Source: Dyadobacter sp. CECT 9275 (GTDB lineage Bacteria > Bacteroidota > Bacteroidia > Cytophagales > Spirosomataceae). From it: DNA of 64,000 nt. The notes below the pieces were generated by a model. It searched no databases, had not been told where the DNA came from, and worked only from the letters and a program-made list of their open reading frames with translations. How positions within the stretch are numbered: the stretch's first letter is position 1; every line of letters begins with the position of its first letter. Below are positions 36,734-45,862 of this stretch, piece after piece. Made by a program: the position numbers and the translations under genes. The stretch covers positions 2,604,001 to 2,668,000 of the forward strand of contig NZ_CAJRAF010000002.1 in the NCBI RefSeq assembly GCF_907164905.1, given 5' to 3'.

Positions 36734-39700
36734 TTAGTGAAAATTACGTCCCGTTGGAAAGATTTCCAGTTGAACGGCTTTCTTTCTGACCTGCGTTCTC
36801 TTATTGACAGCAGCCGAGGCATACTCATCTTTTTCATCGGCACGAGAGAGTGTAAGCAGGTCAGGGTCTTCGTCTTTCTGCTCATTGAGTTGTCTTAACA
36901 GCGGTGACATATCAAAACACTTTTTAACAATGACATGAATGACTTCCCCTTCGATCTGAAGCTTGCCTTCGACCATCAAAAGCCGTGAGCGGAGGATTTC
37001 CTTGCGGTACTTTTCAAACAGGCTTTGGAAGACGACAAGGTTGGCTACGCCGGACTCGTCTTCTATCGTAATAAAACATACACCACCGGCAGTACCAGGC
37101 CGTTGCCTGACGAGCACCAACCCGGCCACGCGAACGATCATTCCGTCTTTGTATTTTGAAAGATCATTCGTCAGCAGTGCCCGGTTAGCCAGCAGCTGCT
37201 GACGGACGAAACTAACCGGGTGCGCTTTCAGCGAAAGCGAGGTTGCCGCATAATCCTGCACCACATGCTCCGATAATGACAGCTTAGGCAGTTGCACAGG
37301 TTCTTCAAAATCACTTGCCGACTGCTGACCGGTAAAAGCACCCATTGGCCGGTCGGAAAGCGCAGATGCCTCCCACATGGCTTGCCTTCTGTCCATACCC
37401 ATCGACCGGAATGCGTCAGCATCAGCAAGTCTTTCAATCGCAGCCTGGGAAACACCCACATCCAGTATGAGGTGAATGGCTTTGTAGGGCCGGGTCCTGG
37501 CCCCTGTCAAAAGATCCATTTCCTGCTGCCGAATTCCTTTAACTTGCCGGAAGCCCAATCTGATGGCCCTGTATTTCCCTTCCTGCTCTTCGAGTACATT
37601 ATCCCAAAATGAAAGATTGACATCGACGGGCCGGACGACGACACCATGGCGGCGTGCATCGATCACAATCTGCGCGGGTTGATAAAACCCCATCGGCATA
37701 CTGTTAAGCAGCGCCGTTGCGAACACATCCGGGTAATAACATTTTAGCCAGCACGATACATAGACGAGTAACGCAAAGCTGGCAGCATGGCTTTCAGGAA
37801 AACCGTAACTACCAAAACCTTCCAGTTGCCGGAAGATCCTTCTGGCGTATTCTTCCGTATAACCCCTGCCGGTCATACCGTCGATCAGCTTCTTTTCAAA
37901 TTGCGTTACCAAGCCGCTGAGTTTAAAAGTAGCCATCGCACGGCGCAGCTTATCGGCCTCAGTCGGTGTGAACCCTGCCGCAACAATTGCAATCTTCATG
38001 GCCTGCTCCTGAAACAAGGGTACGCCCAGCGTCCGCCCCAGAATATCTTCCAACTCTTTCGAAGGAAACTCGACTGGTTCTTCGCCGTTGCGACGTCTTA
38101 GGTAGGGGTGTACCATATCACCTTGTATCGGACCAGGCCGAACGATGGCGACTTCGATCACCAGATCATAAAAGTTTTGGGGTCTAAGCCGGGGAAGCAT
38201 CGACTGCTGCGCCCGGCTTTCGATCTGAAAAACACCGATTGTGTCTGCGTGGCTAATCATTTCGTAGACCACCGGATCATCCTGAGGTATTGTCGCCAGC
38301 GTGTAGGTTTTGCCGTAGTGATTCTTTAATAGATCAAATGCTTTGCGGATACAGGTCAGCATGCCCAGGGAGAGTACGTCGATTTTCAAAAATCCGAGCG
38401 TATCGATATCATCCTTATTCCATTCTATGTTTGTTCTGTTTTCCATCCTTGCATTTAAGATAGGACACAGATTGGTGATCTTGCCCTGAGTGATGACAAA
38501 CCCACCGGTATGCTGGCCTAACTGCCGGGGAAAGCCCATAAACTGCCTGGTCAGATCCAGCACTTTGCGAAGGTGCGGATCATTGGCATTGAAGCCCTGG
38601 TCACTCATGCGCTTGCCTTCAAACCACTCGTCGGTAAATTCCCAGATGGAGCTGGAAAGTTTGTTAATCGCATCAACAGACATACCCATGACTTTTGCAA
38701 CATCACGAATTGCACCTTTTTGGTGAAGCTGGGTCACGGTTGCTACAATCGCGGAACGGTCGCGGCCATATTTGGAATAAATGTACTGGATGACCTCCTC
38801 GCGCCTTTCATGCTCGAAGTCCACGTCAATATCTGGCGGCTCATTTCTGGCCGACGAAATAAAGCGCTCAAAGAGCAGATCAAATTTGGTGGGATCAACA
38901 CTGGTAATGCCCAGACAAAAGCATACCGTCGAATTGGCTGCCGACCCTCTGCCCTGACAAAGAATCCCCTGCTCGCGCGCAAAACGCACGATATCATATA
39001 CAGTCAGGAAGTAGGCCGCATAATCCATCTCTGTCACGAATTTGAGCTCATGCTCAATCGCTTCAACGACTTTACGCGGGATATGCTCACCATAAATGTC
39101 CTTTGCTCCCTTCCATGCCAGAAAGGTAAGCTCCTCTAACGGGCTTCTTCCTTCGTGGGTGATTTCCTCCGGGTATTCGTATTTAAGCATATCGAGCGAA
39201 AACGTACAGGCTTCGGCAATTTCCTGCGTCCGTTTGAGCGCATCCGGGTAAGCGCGAAACAACCGGTTCATTTCCTGCTGGTCTTTCAGGTATCGCTCTG
39301 CATTCTGGTGAAGCCGGAAACCTGCATTGAAGATGGTGCATTTTTCACGGATGCAGGTGACCACATCCTGCAACTGTCTGCGCTCAGGGTGATGATAATG
39401 TACATCGTTGGTAGCTACCAGGGGAATGTCCAGTTTTTGGGAGATCTGTGAAAGCCGGAACATTTTTTTAACATCGCTTTCCACATAGGAGCGTGATGCG
39501 GAGAGGTATAACGCCGGACCCAGTTGCTGCCGGTATTCTTTCAGTGCTGCTTCAAAGCCTGGTTCAAACTGAAAACCTGCCGAAAGGCTCAGGGGTGAAA
39601 CCGCAATGAATTTGATCCCTTCTGCATGCGCATACACATCGCGCCGGTAGAGTTCACATTTACCCTTTTCAGTCCTCAGGTTTCCAACGGAAAGCAAAGC

Positions 39701-39967
39701 AGACAGCCTTGAATAAGCCGCTGTATCGGTCGGATATGCCAAAAGACTTGGCCCATCCACCAGATTCAGCCGTGCTGCCGGAATGATCTCAATCCCTATG
39801 TCGCGGGCTGCGGCATGTGCCCGAACAACTCCGGCAAGGGTGTTATGATCGGTGATGGCTATTTTTTTATAGCCAAAGTGACAAGCCTGTTCTACCAGCT
39901 CTTCGGGATGGGATGCGCCACGCAGGAAGCTAAAATTGGTCGTCACCTGTAATTCTGTGTAGTCCAT
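36734..39967 (-). CDS. dnaE2: Error-prone DNA polymerase DnaE2
   Basis: 1077 residues, normal for DnaE2. N-terminal PHP domain (YTELQVTTNFSFLRGASHPEELV; ITDHNTLAGVVRAH), then the PolIIIalpha catalytic core with PPDIDVDFEHERREEV and AIVRPGPIQGDM, the helix-hairpin-helix region and a C-terminal OB domain (MIVRVAGLVLVRQRPG, then ITIEDESG). It performs translesion synthesis with ImuB and ImuA in the SOS-type mutagenesis cassette. Follows imuB after 12 bp. Confidence 0.95.
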   Translation of the reverse strand: MDYTELQVTTNFSFLRGASHPEELVEQACHFGYKKIAITDHNTLAGVVRAHAAARDIGIEIIPAARLNLVDGPSLLAYPTDTAAYSRLSALLSVGNLRTEKGKCELYRRDVYAHAEGIKFIAVSPLSLSAGFQFEPGFEAALKEYRQQLGPALYLSASRSYVESDVKKMFRLSQISQKLDIPLVATNDVHYHHPERRQLQDVVTCIREKCTIFNAGFRLHQNAERYLKDQQEMNRLFRAYPDALKRTQEIAEACTFSLDMLKYEYPEEITHEGRSPLEELTFLAWKGAKDIYGEHIPRKVVEAIEHELKFVTEMDYAAYFLTVYDIVRFAREQGILCQGRGSAANSTVCFCLGITSVDPTKFDLLFERFISSARNEPPDIDVDFEHERREEVIQYIYSKYGRDRSAIVATVTQLHQKGAIRDVAKVMGMSVDAINKLSSSIWEFTDEWFEGKRMSDQGFNANDPHLRKVLDLTRQFMGFPRQLGQHTGGFVITQGKITNLCPILNARMENRTNIEWNKDDIDTLGFLKIDVLSLGMLTCIRKAFDLLKNHYGKTYTLATIPQDDPVVYEMISHADTIGVFQIESRAQQSMLPRLRPQNFYDLVIEVAIVRPGPIQGDMVHPYLRRRNGEEPVEFPSKELEDILGRTLGVPLFQEQAMKIAIVAAGFTPTEADKLRRAMATFKLSGLVTQFEKKLIDGMTGRGYTEEYARRIFRQLEGFGSYGFPESHAASFALLVYVSCWLKCYYPDVFATALLNSMPMGFYQPAQIVIDARRHGVVVRPVDVNLSFWDNVLEEQEGKYRAIRLGFRQVKGIRQQEMDLLTGARTRPYKAIHLILDVGVSQAAIERLADADAFRSMGMDRRQAMWEASALSDRPMGAFTGQQSASDFEEPVQLPKLSLSEHVVQDYAATSLSLKAHPVSFVRQQLLANRALLTNDLSKYKDGMIVRVAGLVLVRQRPGTAGGVCFITIEDESGVANLVVFQSLFEKYRKEILRSRLLMVEGKLQIEGEVIHVIVKKCFDMSPLLRQLNEQKDEDPDLLTLSRADEKDEYASAAVNKRTQVRKKAVQLEIFPTGRNFH

Positions 39968-39979
39968 AACACTTATCAG

Positions 39980-41479
39980 TTACGCAAAAAATCCGTGGAT
40001 AAACCATTGTGGTAAATGCTCGTCACCATAATGACCGAGCCGGAATATCCAGTAACGGCCACCCTGCTCGTCTTCTACTGAATAATAATCCCGGTGCAGG
40101 CCGTCTGATAACCACCATTCCTGTTCGATTCGGTCAGGCCCATCGGCCTTTTGAATCCTGTGAACCTGCCCTTTATAGCGGAACAGCATGGGAGGATAAT
40201 CGGGTATGGGCGCGGAGACCTGTATCCTTTCCGGCTCTGGCAGCAGCTGTATGGGCCGGTATTGATCACTGCGCCACTGCGTTTCAGGTTTGTCATTCAG
40301 GTTGGTTGCTTCAATCATGGCACGCTCCGGCCAGTAATGTTCAGCAGGAAGGTAACGGTGGATCACATCCGCACCGGCGCGTGCCGCAATCCGGTCGAGC
40401 AGTTCGGCGATTGCTGCCATTTTATTGCCCTCACCAAGATTCCAAATCGTTTCCTGTTGATCCGGCAGTTCTTCTGTTACCGGCGCTTCCAGTACAAAGA
40501 GCTCAATGCCCAGCGCAGGTTCAATACTGGCGATTTTAAGCTCAAAAAGCCCGAAAAGGTGTACTGCACTACAAGACGGCCCATTGGTACCCACCGCTAT
40601 TTGCCGGGTCTCTCCATCGATACGGTAACATTTAAGCACAGCTTGCCGTAACCCTTTGCCATCTTTGCGTAGCCGTGCGCATAACTTTTCAAGCAGTTTT
40701 TGCAGCGCAATCTCAATGCCAGTTGCCGTCAGGATCGGTTCCATACTGGCAAGCCGCTCCTGATAGGGCTCTACGGGCTGCACCGGTAGCAGTGGCTCGT
40801 AGGTACTCCCGAGCGCTTTACCAATCTGATCGAGCGTGTTTTGCCCAAAACGTCTTCGCAGCACGGAGGCTGGCATATAGATAAAACTTTTGATCTGGTA
40901 AAGGCCGAGCTTGTGCATCTTTTCGATGATCGGATCTTCTAATCTTAAAGCGTGGGGCGGTAGCGTCAAAAGTGCTGTCATCTGCTCACCGGGGGCAACA
41001 ATTGGAAAATCACGCGAGTAGCGCGAGATGGCCCATGCTGCGCCGATCGTATCAGCCATCGCGGTATGTACATGATAGCCGGAAGCTTTTAATCTGCTTG
41101 CTATGTCTTTCAGGTAAGCTGTTTCGCTGCCCCAAAGGTGCGCGCAGCCCGTAACATCCAGCATCAACCCGTCAGGCAAGTCGACTGCAACAATCGGCGA
41201 ATAACGTATCGCCCATTCTGCCAGTGCTGTAAGTAGCTTTTCGCCCATCATTGGATCAAAATCCAGAACTTCCAGTTCCGGCATGAGTGCGCGCGCATCT
41301 GCAAGCACCATACCGGTATCAATACCAATTTTCTGTGCATCCCTGCTGGCTGCCATTACTACCATGCGTCCACACGCTTTGGCTGCAAGTACAAAAGGCT
41401 TTCCTTCCAGCTCAGGCTGACGAAGCAGCACCCGGTCTGTGAGCAGCTGCCGGAACCATACGGCCACGTAACGTTTCAT
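39980..41479 (-). CDS. imuB: ImuB, Y-family polymerase-like mutagenesis protein
   Basis: 499 residues. Starts MKRYVAVWFRQLLTDRV, with the Y-family palm region VLADARALMPELEVLDFD and the helix-hairpin-helix segment. ImuB proteins are usually polymerase-inactive and link the beta clamp to DnaE2 and ImuA; I do not see the full set of catalytic acidic residues. Lies between imuA (17 bp away) and dnaE2 (12 bp away). Confidence 0.9.
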   Translation of the reverse strand: MKRYVAVWFRQLLTDRVLLRQPELEGKPFVLAAKACGRMVVMAASRDAQKIGIDTGMVLADARALMPELEVLDFDPMMGEKLLTALAEWAIRYSPIVAVDLPDGLMLDVTGCAHLWGSETAYLKDIASRLKASGYHVHTAMADTIGAAWAISRYSRDFPIVAPGEQMTALLTLPPHALRLEDPIIEKMHKLGLYQIKSFIYMPASVLRRRFGQNTLDQIGKALGSTYEPLLPVQPVEPYQERLASMEPILTATGIEIALQKLLEKLCARLRKDGKGLRQAVLKCYRIDGETRQIAVGTNGPSCSAVHLFGLFELKIASIEPALGIELFVLEAPVTEELPDQQETIWNLGEGNKMAAIAELLDRIAARAGADVIHRYLPAEHYWPERAMIEATNLNDKPETQWRSDQYRPIQLLPEPERIQVSAPIPDYPPMLFRYKGQVHRIQKADGPDRIEQEWWLSDGLHRDYYSVEDEQGGRYWIFRLGHYGDEHLPQWFIHGFFA

Positions 41480-41496
41480 AGTGATCTGGTCTTGTC

Positions 41497-42237
41497 TTAC
41501 CCTACTCTTGATAGATATTGCTCATCTGCCGTTACAGGAGCCGTGATATGCTCAAAGTGATCCTGATTCCACTCCAACTGCCAGCTTCCCGGCTCACCAC
41601 TCCGCACTTTCTGGATGGTTACCTGCCAGCGCGGAAATCCGATCCCCGGAAGAATGTGTTGTGGTAAACCCTGAACAGGGCTGATCTGCCAACGGCAAAC
41701 AGCAGCAGTGGGATTAGATAAACGGGGAGATACGCGGTGCAAAAGGCCGGTGCTCTTATTTTCCTCGATGGTAAGTTGCAGACGGCGCGACTCTGTCAGG
41801 TTAAGCTCTTTGATCTCACCGACCACCGCAGAGAGCGCAGTACATTTGAGTGCTTCCTCAATTACCCACAAAAGATCTTTTTCTTTTTTCAGGTCAATGA
41901 ATATGACATGGTCAGCAGATACACCGAAATAGGTCAGGGCAAGTGGGTATATGGTTCTTTTAGTCCCAACCCAAACGCAGATTCCATCCCCCCTCATCAG
42001 GTTTCCTGCGAGCGCGGCCATAAAGCCACTGGTAGCAGCCGATTGCTGAGGAGTTTGACTAATGAATTCATGTATACCCGCCGTAGGGAAAACGCCGCCC
42101 GGGAAAGCGGATGCAACCGGGCCAAGTCCGAAACTGTCCTGTTTCATATCCAGCGAAGGCGTGCGGAAACCTTGCAAGGAGAGGATATCACTTTGGAGCC
42201 TGGCAATCATCTCACTTTTTTCGGCCTGGGTTTTCAT
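41497..42237 (-). CDS. imuA: ImuA-like RecA-related mutagenesis protein
   Basis: 246 residues. The N-terminal coiled segment (KTQAEKSEMIARLQSDILSLQG) and a RecA-like core (AFPGGVFPTAGIHEF, then GICVWVGTKRTIYPLALTYFG, FIDLKKEKDLLWVIEEAL) match the ImuA family of Bacteroidota; the P-loop is degenerate. First gene of the imuA-imuB-dnaE2 operon, divergent from the LexA-like regulator. Confidence 0.85.
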   Translation of the reverse strand: MKTQAEKSEMIARLQSDILSLQGFRTPSLDMKQDSFGLGPVASAFPGGVFPTAGIHEFISQTPQQSAATSGFMAALAGNLMRGDGICVWVGTKRTIYPLALTYFGVSADHVIFIDLKKEKDLLWVIEEALKCTALSAVVGEIKELNLTESRRLQLTIEENKSTGLLHRVSPRLSNPTAAVCRWQISPVQGLPQHILPGIGFPRWQVTIQKVRSGEPGSWQLEWNQDHFEHITAPVTADEQYLSRVG

Positions 42238-42249
42238 GTTTCAATCATT

Positions 42250-42268
42250 TTAGTATATTTGGTACTAA
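42250..42268. promoter_or_regulatory. Palindromic operator overlapping a promoter element
   Basis: TTAGTA-N7-TACTAA is a perfect dyad in the 69-bp divergent gap between imuA and the LexA-like gene. It contains TATATTTG (42254-42261), a perfect TAnnTTTG -7 element directed at the regulator gene. A second overlapping dyad, TACT-AAT-AGTA, follows. This fits autorepression and joint control of both directions. Confidence 0.55.
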
Positions 42269-42306
42269 TAGTAACAAACAAATGATTTCAATAATAACAT
42301 CATGCT

Positions 42307-43125
42307 ATGACAAGTCCAAAACTTTTTTTCAATAGCAACATCCGGTTCTTGCGTGAACGAAGGCGTTTAACTCAGGATGATCTTGCTCAAAAACTTGATA
42401 TTTCCCGTGTTAAACTCGCTGCTTTGGAGTCAGGACGGACAGAAAATCCTACGGCAACAGACCTGATCAGATTTTCGGATTTCCTTCAGTTAAGTATTGA
42501 TAGTCTTTTCCGTGTAGACTTGTCAAAACTCTCTGAGCTTAAACTTCGAGAACTGGAGGCGGGGAATGACGTCTACATGACAGGTACAAATCTCAGGGTC
42601 CTGGCCATTTCGGTGGACCGGTCTAACAAAGAGAATGTTGAGTATGTACCTGTGAAAGCCAAAGCCGGATACAGAAGCGGCTACTCTGACCCGGACTACA
42701 TAGCTTCGCTGCCCAAGTTTTCACTACCCAACCTGCCGCAAACCGGCACGTTCCGCATGTTTCCCACCACGGGAGATTCCATGCTACCCCTACCGGAAGG
42801 TGCAGATGTCATCGGTCAGTTTGTTGAAGACTGGACATCTCTGAAACCGGGTATGTTATGCATTGTGATCCTGAAAGCCGAGCAGGATTTTGTCTTCAAA
42901 AAAGTGACCATCAAACCGGACTCAAAAACCTTTCTGCTCGAATCCTTAAACCAGGCTTACCTGCCTTATGAGGTAAACGCAGCAGATGTATTAGAAATCT
43001 GGAAGTACTATAGCTATCAATCTAAAAAAGTACCTGAGAGCGTTTCCGACGTTCAGCATATTTCCGGTACCGTAAACGCGATTCTGGAAAGGTTGAAGGT
43101 TATTGAAGATAAGATGGATGGTTAG
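42307..43125 (+). CDS. LexA-like repressor (XRE HTH plus S24 domain)
   Basis: 272 residues. N-terminal XRE HTH (NIRFLRERRRLTQDDLAQKLDISRVKLAALESG) and a C-terminal S24/LexA-like peptidase fold (FRMFPTTGDSMLPLPEGADVIG, where the serine is in GDSM). A catalytic Lys partner is not obvious: the family position may be at KAEQDFVFKKV. It probably controls the divergent imuA operon in response to DNA damage. Confidence 0.85.
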   Translation: MTSPKLFFNSNIRFLRERRRLTQDDLAQKLDISRVKLAALESGRTENPTATDLIRFSDFLQLSIDSLFRVDLSKLSELKLRELEAGNDVYMTGTNLRVLAISVDRSNKENVEYVPVKAKAGYRSGYSDPDYIASLPKFSLPNLPQTGTFRMFPTTGDSMLPLPEGADVIGQFVEDWTSLKPGMLCIVILKAEQDFVFKKVTIKPDSKTFLLESLNQAYLPYEVNAADVLEIWKYYSYQSKKVPESVSDVQHISGTVNAILERLKVIEDKMDG

Positions 43126-43253
43126 GACTTTGGGGATTAGGAAGCCTTATATTAGCAGTATGTATTCGTAATTCCTTAACAGTCGCGGGCATTGATTTAT
43201 ACCCAAACTGAATTTATAAAGACTCGTGTGCTTTCTAATCAGAGGAGAGAGAA

Positions 43254-43667
43254 ATGAAAATAAAAATAATCCTGCTCGTACTTATGACCAGCATGTCAAC
43301 TACCGCCTGTGGTGGCCGTGCTGCCAATCCAGTCATGACCACGCAGTACGGCGACCAAAAGAAAAGCTGCCGTGCCCTGGAAAGCGAAATGATCGGCGTA
43401 CAACAGGAAATATCCCACCTTGTTCCTAAAACTGATAAGACCGGCAAGAACGTAGCACTAGGGGTCGCAGGTGCCTTCGTTCTATTCCCTTGGTTCTTTA
43501 TGGATTTCAGCCATGCCGAAGAAGAAGAGGTAAATGCTTACCGCCAGCGTTATAATAATCTGGCAAGTCTGGCAGCAGACAAGGGCTGTGATATTGATAC
43601 AAGACCCATCCCGGTTATCAAATCCCATGCATCCAAACGTTTCAAAGAGGACTCTAAGCTGAACTAG
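43254..43667 (+). CDS. Small lipoprotein of unknown function
   Basis: 137 residues with a lipoprotein signal (MKIKIILLVLMTSMSTTAC). A helical part, one hydrophobic stretch (NVALGVAGAFVLFPWFFMDF) and a charged C-terminus follow. Its style (AEEEEVNAYRQRYNNLASLA) looks more proteobacterial than the neighbouring genes, suggesting transfer. A Shine-Dalgarno-like GGAGAGAG precedes the ATG, unusual in Bacteroidota. No family named with confidence. Confidence 0.65.
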   Translation: MKIKIILLVLMTSMSTTACGGRAANPVMTTQYGDQKKSCRALESEMIGVQQEISHLVPKTDKTGKNVALGVAGAFVLFPWFFMDFSHAEEEEVNAYRQRYNNLASLAADKGCDIDTRPIPVIKSHASKRFKEDSKLN

Positions 43668-44256
43668 GGTTTATCGCTGGTCGGTTTCTGGAATGATTAG
43701 ACTCCTGCTCTTTCGAAACAGCATCTTTAACTCATGCTTTCCTTATTTGGTTTATTTTTCAATTCAGGAATAAACTAATAGTTTATCTTTGTAGCAAATT
43801 ATAAACACAAGTATTGACAAAGTTTGTTTTTCTTAATATAAATAAACTATGAGTTTACCAAATGAGAAAAAATTAAACCATTTGCTACGCGACTGGCCGT
43901 TAGGAGCAGTTGCCGTTACTTCGTGGCTTAACGATCAGGGATAGTTCTGAGATTTAACTTATAATTTTGGTGAGAACTTACCGAGTGTAAAGAAGGTACC
44001 TGGCTTTTCCTGGCAGCCGGATACCTTTTACTTATCTTTCCCGAATCAAGAGGATTTGGTTTTTTAAGACAACAATTTGGTACAGCTCCGTGACGGAAAT
44101 GTACCAAATTTCAGGGTAAACTCGGGTATTCTGTTTGTCCTCAATTATTCGAAACCTATAGAGAGCCCCCGTAGGCATACATACCGTTGTCTCATTGAAA
44201 GAGCATTTTTTGAGACGAAAGTATACTCGCCTAGTTCACCCTCCTCTGAATAATCT
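43668..44256. other. Intergenic region with gene relics
   Basis: Apart from the AbiEi-like fragment, an open stretch after it (ENLPSVKKVPGFSWQPDTF, plus strand near 43971-44066) ends in TAA and may be another relic. No intact gene. Confidence 0.4.
43849..43944 (+). pseudogene. AbiEi-type antitoxin N-terminal fragment
   Basis: 31 codons: MSLPNEKKLNHLLRDWPLGA, then VAVTSWLNDQG and a stop. This matches the first helix-turn-helix of type IV (AbiEi) antitoxins of Bacteroidota (KKLNxLLxxWPxGxVxTSxWL). The rest of the antitoxin and the toxin are absent. Confidence 0.5.
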
Positions 44257-45693
44257 TCATTTCTTTAAAGCTTTCAATCGTTCGTTTGCCGATTGGTTAT
44301 TCGGGTCAAGTGTCAAACTCTTTTTGAAACTCGCACTCGCCAGCTCTTTTTGCCCCATTGACGCGTAGGATTCGCCCTGATCTTCAAACGCATCGGAGCT
44401 GGTAGGATAGATGGCAACATTTAAGGTTGATATCTTAAGGGCACGCGCCAGCTGCCCTCCGTCTCTCAAAATGCTGGCATAGGCCTTCAGGTCTTTCGCA
44501 CTGATCGTAAACGATGGATCGTTCGCTCGCTGAGCGTCCCAAACTTGTCTGACATTCTTGAAGACACTTTTCTCCAGGGCCCTTCTAAACCTGTTGACCG
44601 CATAGGGATTTTGATAGCCAATCGCGTAGGGATCGTGCGCGTAGCCATTTCGTAGCCAGGGGATCGCCCATGTGGTTTGCTTTCCCATAAAGAGGTCGAT
44701 GATCGGTTGGGTAATGTAATGGCCGCGCCAACCGTTGGTAAAATAGACTAAGTACTCATTGGTGGCCGGAAAAGCAAGATAGAACGCGCGGTAATCGCCA
44801 TTGTCACCCCACTGCCAGAGGGCTTTTCCCTTCTCATTTTGTTGTATGCCAACGCCTAGGCCCCAACCGATATGCTGGGTCGCGGGAATGGTGGGATGAT
44901 TGAACCAATTGCCCGCAGTTGCCTGGGCAATCATCAGCTTGTGTGTCGCTGGTTTCAGCCCTTTACCCGTTACCAGAGCGTCAAGAAATAAGTTATAGTC
45001 ATGGGCATTAGTCAACAGGCTTGACGCAGCATTAAGGTCCATATGGTTATGGATCGCATTGCTGTCACTGCCGAACGTTGACACGGTGGCAAACTTGGGA
45101 TCCCATCGAAAACTGCTGTTGCTCATGGCTAAAGGATTAAATGTTTCTTCGGCTGCCAACTGATTGAGATCTTTATGCGTGACTCGTTCCAAGACAGTCA
45201 TCAGAAACAAGTAAGCCTCTCCCGAATAATTGAAACAGCTATCCGGTGGAAACAGAAAGGGTATAATACCCTCATCAGCCCAGTTACGAAAACCGGTACG
45301 ATGACTGAGCACCAGTCGCGCCGTAATCTTCCTGTACTGCGGGTTTGAGGGGTCAAACCGAGAATAGGAACCTCCCATATAATTCAGCAATGGCGTATCT
45401 AAAGCGATGACGCCTTTATCAACCAGTCTGAGTACAGTATAACCAAATACGGCTTTGCTCAATGATGCGGCTTCGAAAATACTTGTCTTTGTGATGGGTG
45501 ACTTTTTGCCGTATGCTGCCACACCAAGATCATATTCCTCCGTTTGGCCGTCTTTGCTATAGATTAGCTGAATACCGGGAACATCGACAGACTGGATGAG
45601 GTCCATCAGCGTTGCTGCTTTGTCCGCTTGCTGCGCAAATCCGTGCATGGTTATCATAAACAGGCACAGACCTGTTACCAATATTTTTCTCAT
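44257..45693 (-). CDS. Secreted serine hydrolase (beta-lactamase family) with TPR-like tail
   Basis: 478 residues with a signal peptide (MRKILVTGLCLFMITMHGFAQQ). SxxK is seen as SLSK (FEAASLSKAVFGY) and the YxN-like motif as YSG (FNYSGEAYLFL), where the Asn is replaced by Gly, so activity may differ from the family norm. The tail (SDAFEDQGESYASMGQKELASASFKKSLTLDP) is TPR-like. Exported; substrate unknown. Divergent from the membrane-anchored putative regulator at 45863. Confidence 0.8.
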   Translation of the reverse strand: MRKILVTGLCLFMITMHGFAQQADKAATLMDLIQSVDVPGIQLIYSKDGQTEEYDLGVAAYGKKSPITKTSIFEAASLSKAVFGYTVLRLVDKGVIALDTPLLNYMGGSYSRFDPSNPQYRKITARLVLSHRTGFRNWADEGIIPFLFPPDSCFNYSGEAYLFLMTVLERVTHKDLNQLAAEETFNPLAMSNSSFRWDPKFATVSTFGSDSNAIHNHMDLNAASSLLTNAHDYNLFLDALVTGKGLKPATHKLMIAQATAGNWFNHPTIPATQHIGWGLGVGIQQNEKGKALWQWGDNGDYRAFYLAFPATNEYLVYFTNGWRGHYITQPIIDLFMGKQTTWAIPWLRNGYAHDPYAIGYQNPYAVNRFRRALEKSVFKNVRQVWDAQRANDPSFTISAKDLKAYASILRDGGQLARALKISTLNVAIYPTSSDAFEDQGESYASMGQKELASASFKKSLTLDPNNQSANERLKALKK

Positions 45694-45862
45694 ACCTTCT
45701 TTTTCAAGTTAAGTTGATTTTCAGACCGAATAAACATCATTTTTGAAATGTTCAATAAACCTGTTTCTTTCGTTAATATTTTAACGAACATAGCGTCAAG
45801 ACATGGAAATGACTCAGGCACGTTGGTTCAAGATTATGCAAGTTGTTTCACGTTGATTATCA

